Source: Chloroflexota bacterium | GTDB taxonomy: Bacteria > Chloroflexota > Limnocylindria > Limnocylindrales > CSP1-4 | Length of the DNA: 5,261 nt | Assembly (NCBI GenBank): GCA_013813905.1 | Contig: JACCQX010000185.1 | Span: 1 to 5,261 of the forward strand | Reading direction: 5' to 3' | Shown here: piece by piece, positions 5,128-5,261 of the stretch | How the letters are laid out: each line of letters starts with the position of its first letter | Numbering within the stretch: the stretch's first letter is position 1 | The notes under the pieces: generated by a model | Databases searched by the model: none | What the model saw: only the letters and a program-made list of their open reading frames with translations | Told to the model about the DNA's origin: nothing | Translations under genes and position numbers: made by a program

Positions 5128-5261
5128 ATGGGCGACCTGCGCATCCTCGTCGGCGACCTCCACTTTACCGCTCGCTGGCAGAGCGAAGCGCCACACACCG
5201 TGGAGCGCATCCGGGGCCTGCTGCCATTGCGTAACCAGCTCATCCATTGCCGCTGGAGCGG
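5128..5261 (+). CDS. DUF3830 family (cyclophilin-like) protein, N-terminal part (cut by window edge)
   Basis: 44 complete codons from the ATG at 5128, open to the right edge. The sequence MGDLRILVGDLHFTARW (1-17), then EAPHTVERIRGLLPLRNQLI (20-39) and HCRWSG, matches the start of DUF3830 proteins: a short beta strand with G-x-x-x-x-A, an [EA]AP-x-T motif, LP near residue 33, and the H-x-RWSG motif. The family is cyclophilin-like in fold, with about 150 residues in full. Its function is unknown, and its members are often found in catabolic gene neighbourhoods. Here it is divergent from the urate operon, which suggests shared regulation, but the role is not shown. The frame is clean, and overlapping minus-strand frames are explained by the hydrolase extension. 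Confidence 0.72.
   Translation, partial: MGDLRILVGDLHFTARWQSEAPHTVERIRGLLPLRNQLIHCRWS

Noticed and set aside
4755..5234. Plus-strand frame opposite the hydroxyisourate hydrolase
   Set aside because: Antisense shadow; the minus strand carries the complete family signature, including the YRGS end.
5076..5243. N-terminal extension of the hydroxyisourate hydrolase up to an ATG at 5243
   Set aside because: It would add 56 residues unlike the family, overlap the DUF3830 gene, and ignore the strong Shine-Dalgarno before 5075.

Overview
The window is a piece of high-GC bacterial chromosome. The proteins, the densely packed small operon and the mixed SD/non-SD starts fit a soil-type high-GC lineage such as Chloroflexota or Actinomycetota. 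No rRNA or other lineage marker is present, so this placement is a guess.

Left part (1-1815, minus strand): a two-gene unit. A 254-residue protein with three zinc ribbons and an additional Cys cluster is followed 28 bp downstream by the N-terminal half of a YyaL/DUF255 thioredoxin-fold protein, which runs off the left edge.

Middle (1816-2554): no intact gene. It holds a likely promoter and leader for the zinc-ribbon gene, then what look like two gene remnants facing each other. The first is the last ~20 codons of a LuxR-type helix-turn-helix protein (minus strand). The second is the C-terminal ~120 residues of a YncE-like beta-propeller (plus strand). They meet at a probable recombination scar near 2012-2022. 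A small stem-loop lies just after the propeller stop.

Right part (2555-5261): a purine-catabolism locus. A MobA/MocA-like nucleotidyltransferase (plus strand), probably the molybdenum-cofactor cytidylyltransferase serving xanthine dehydrogenase, converges on a tightly coupled minus-strand operon read as 5-hydroxyisourate hydrolase, OHCU decarboxylase, uricase. These three enzymes together convert urate to S-allantoin. The convergent genes overlap at their 3' ends by 14 bp. Divergent from the operon, 52 bp away, begins a DUF3830 (cyclophilin-like) gene cut by the right edge.

No tRNA, rRNA, CRISPR array or insertion sequence was recognised. The most useful leads are the uncharacterised zinc-ribbon protein paired with the DUF255 protein, the DUF3830 gene beside a complete urate-degradation module, an altered active-site motif in the uricase, and the remnant junction.
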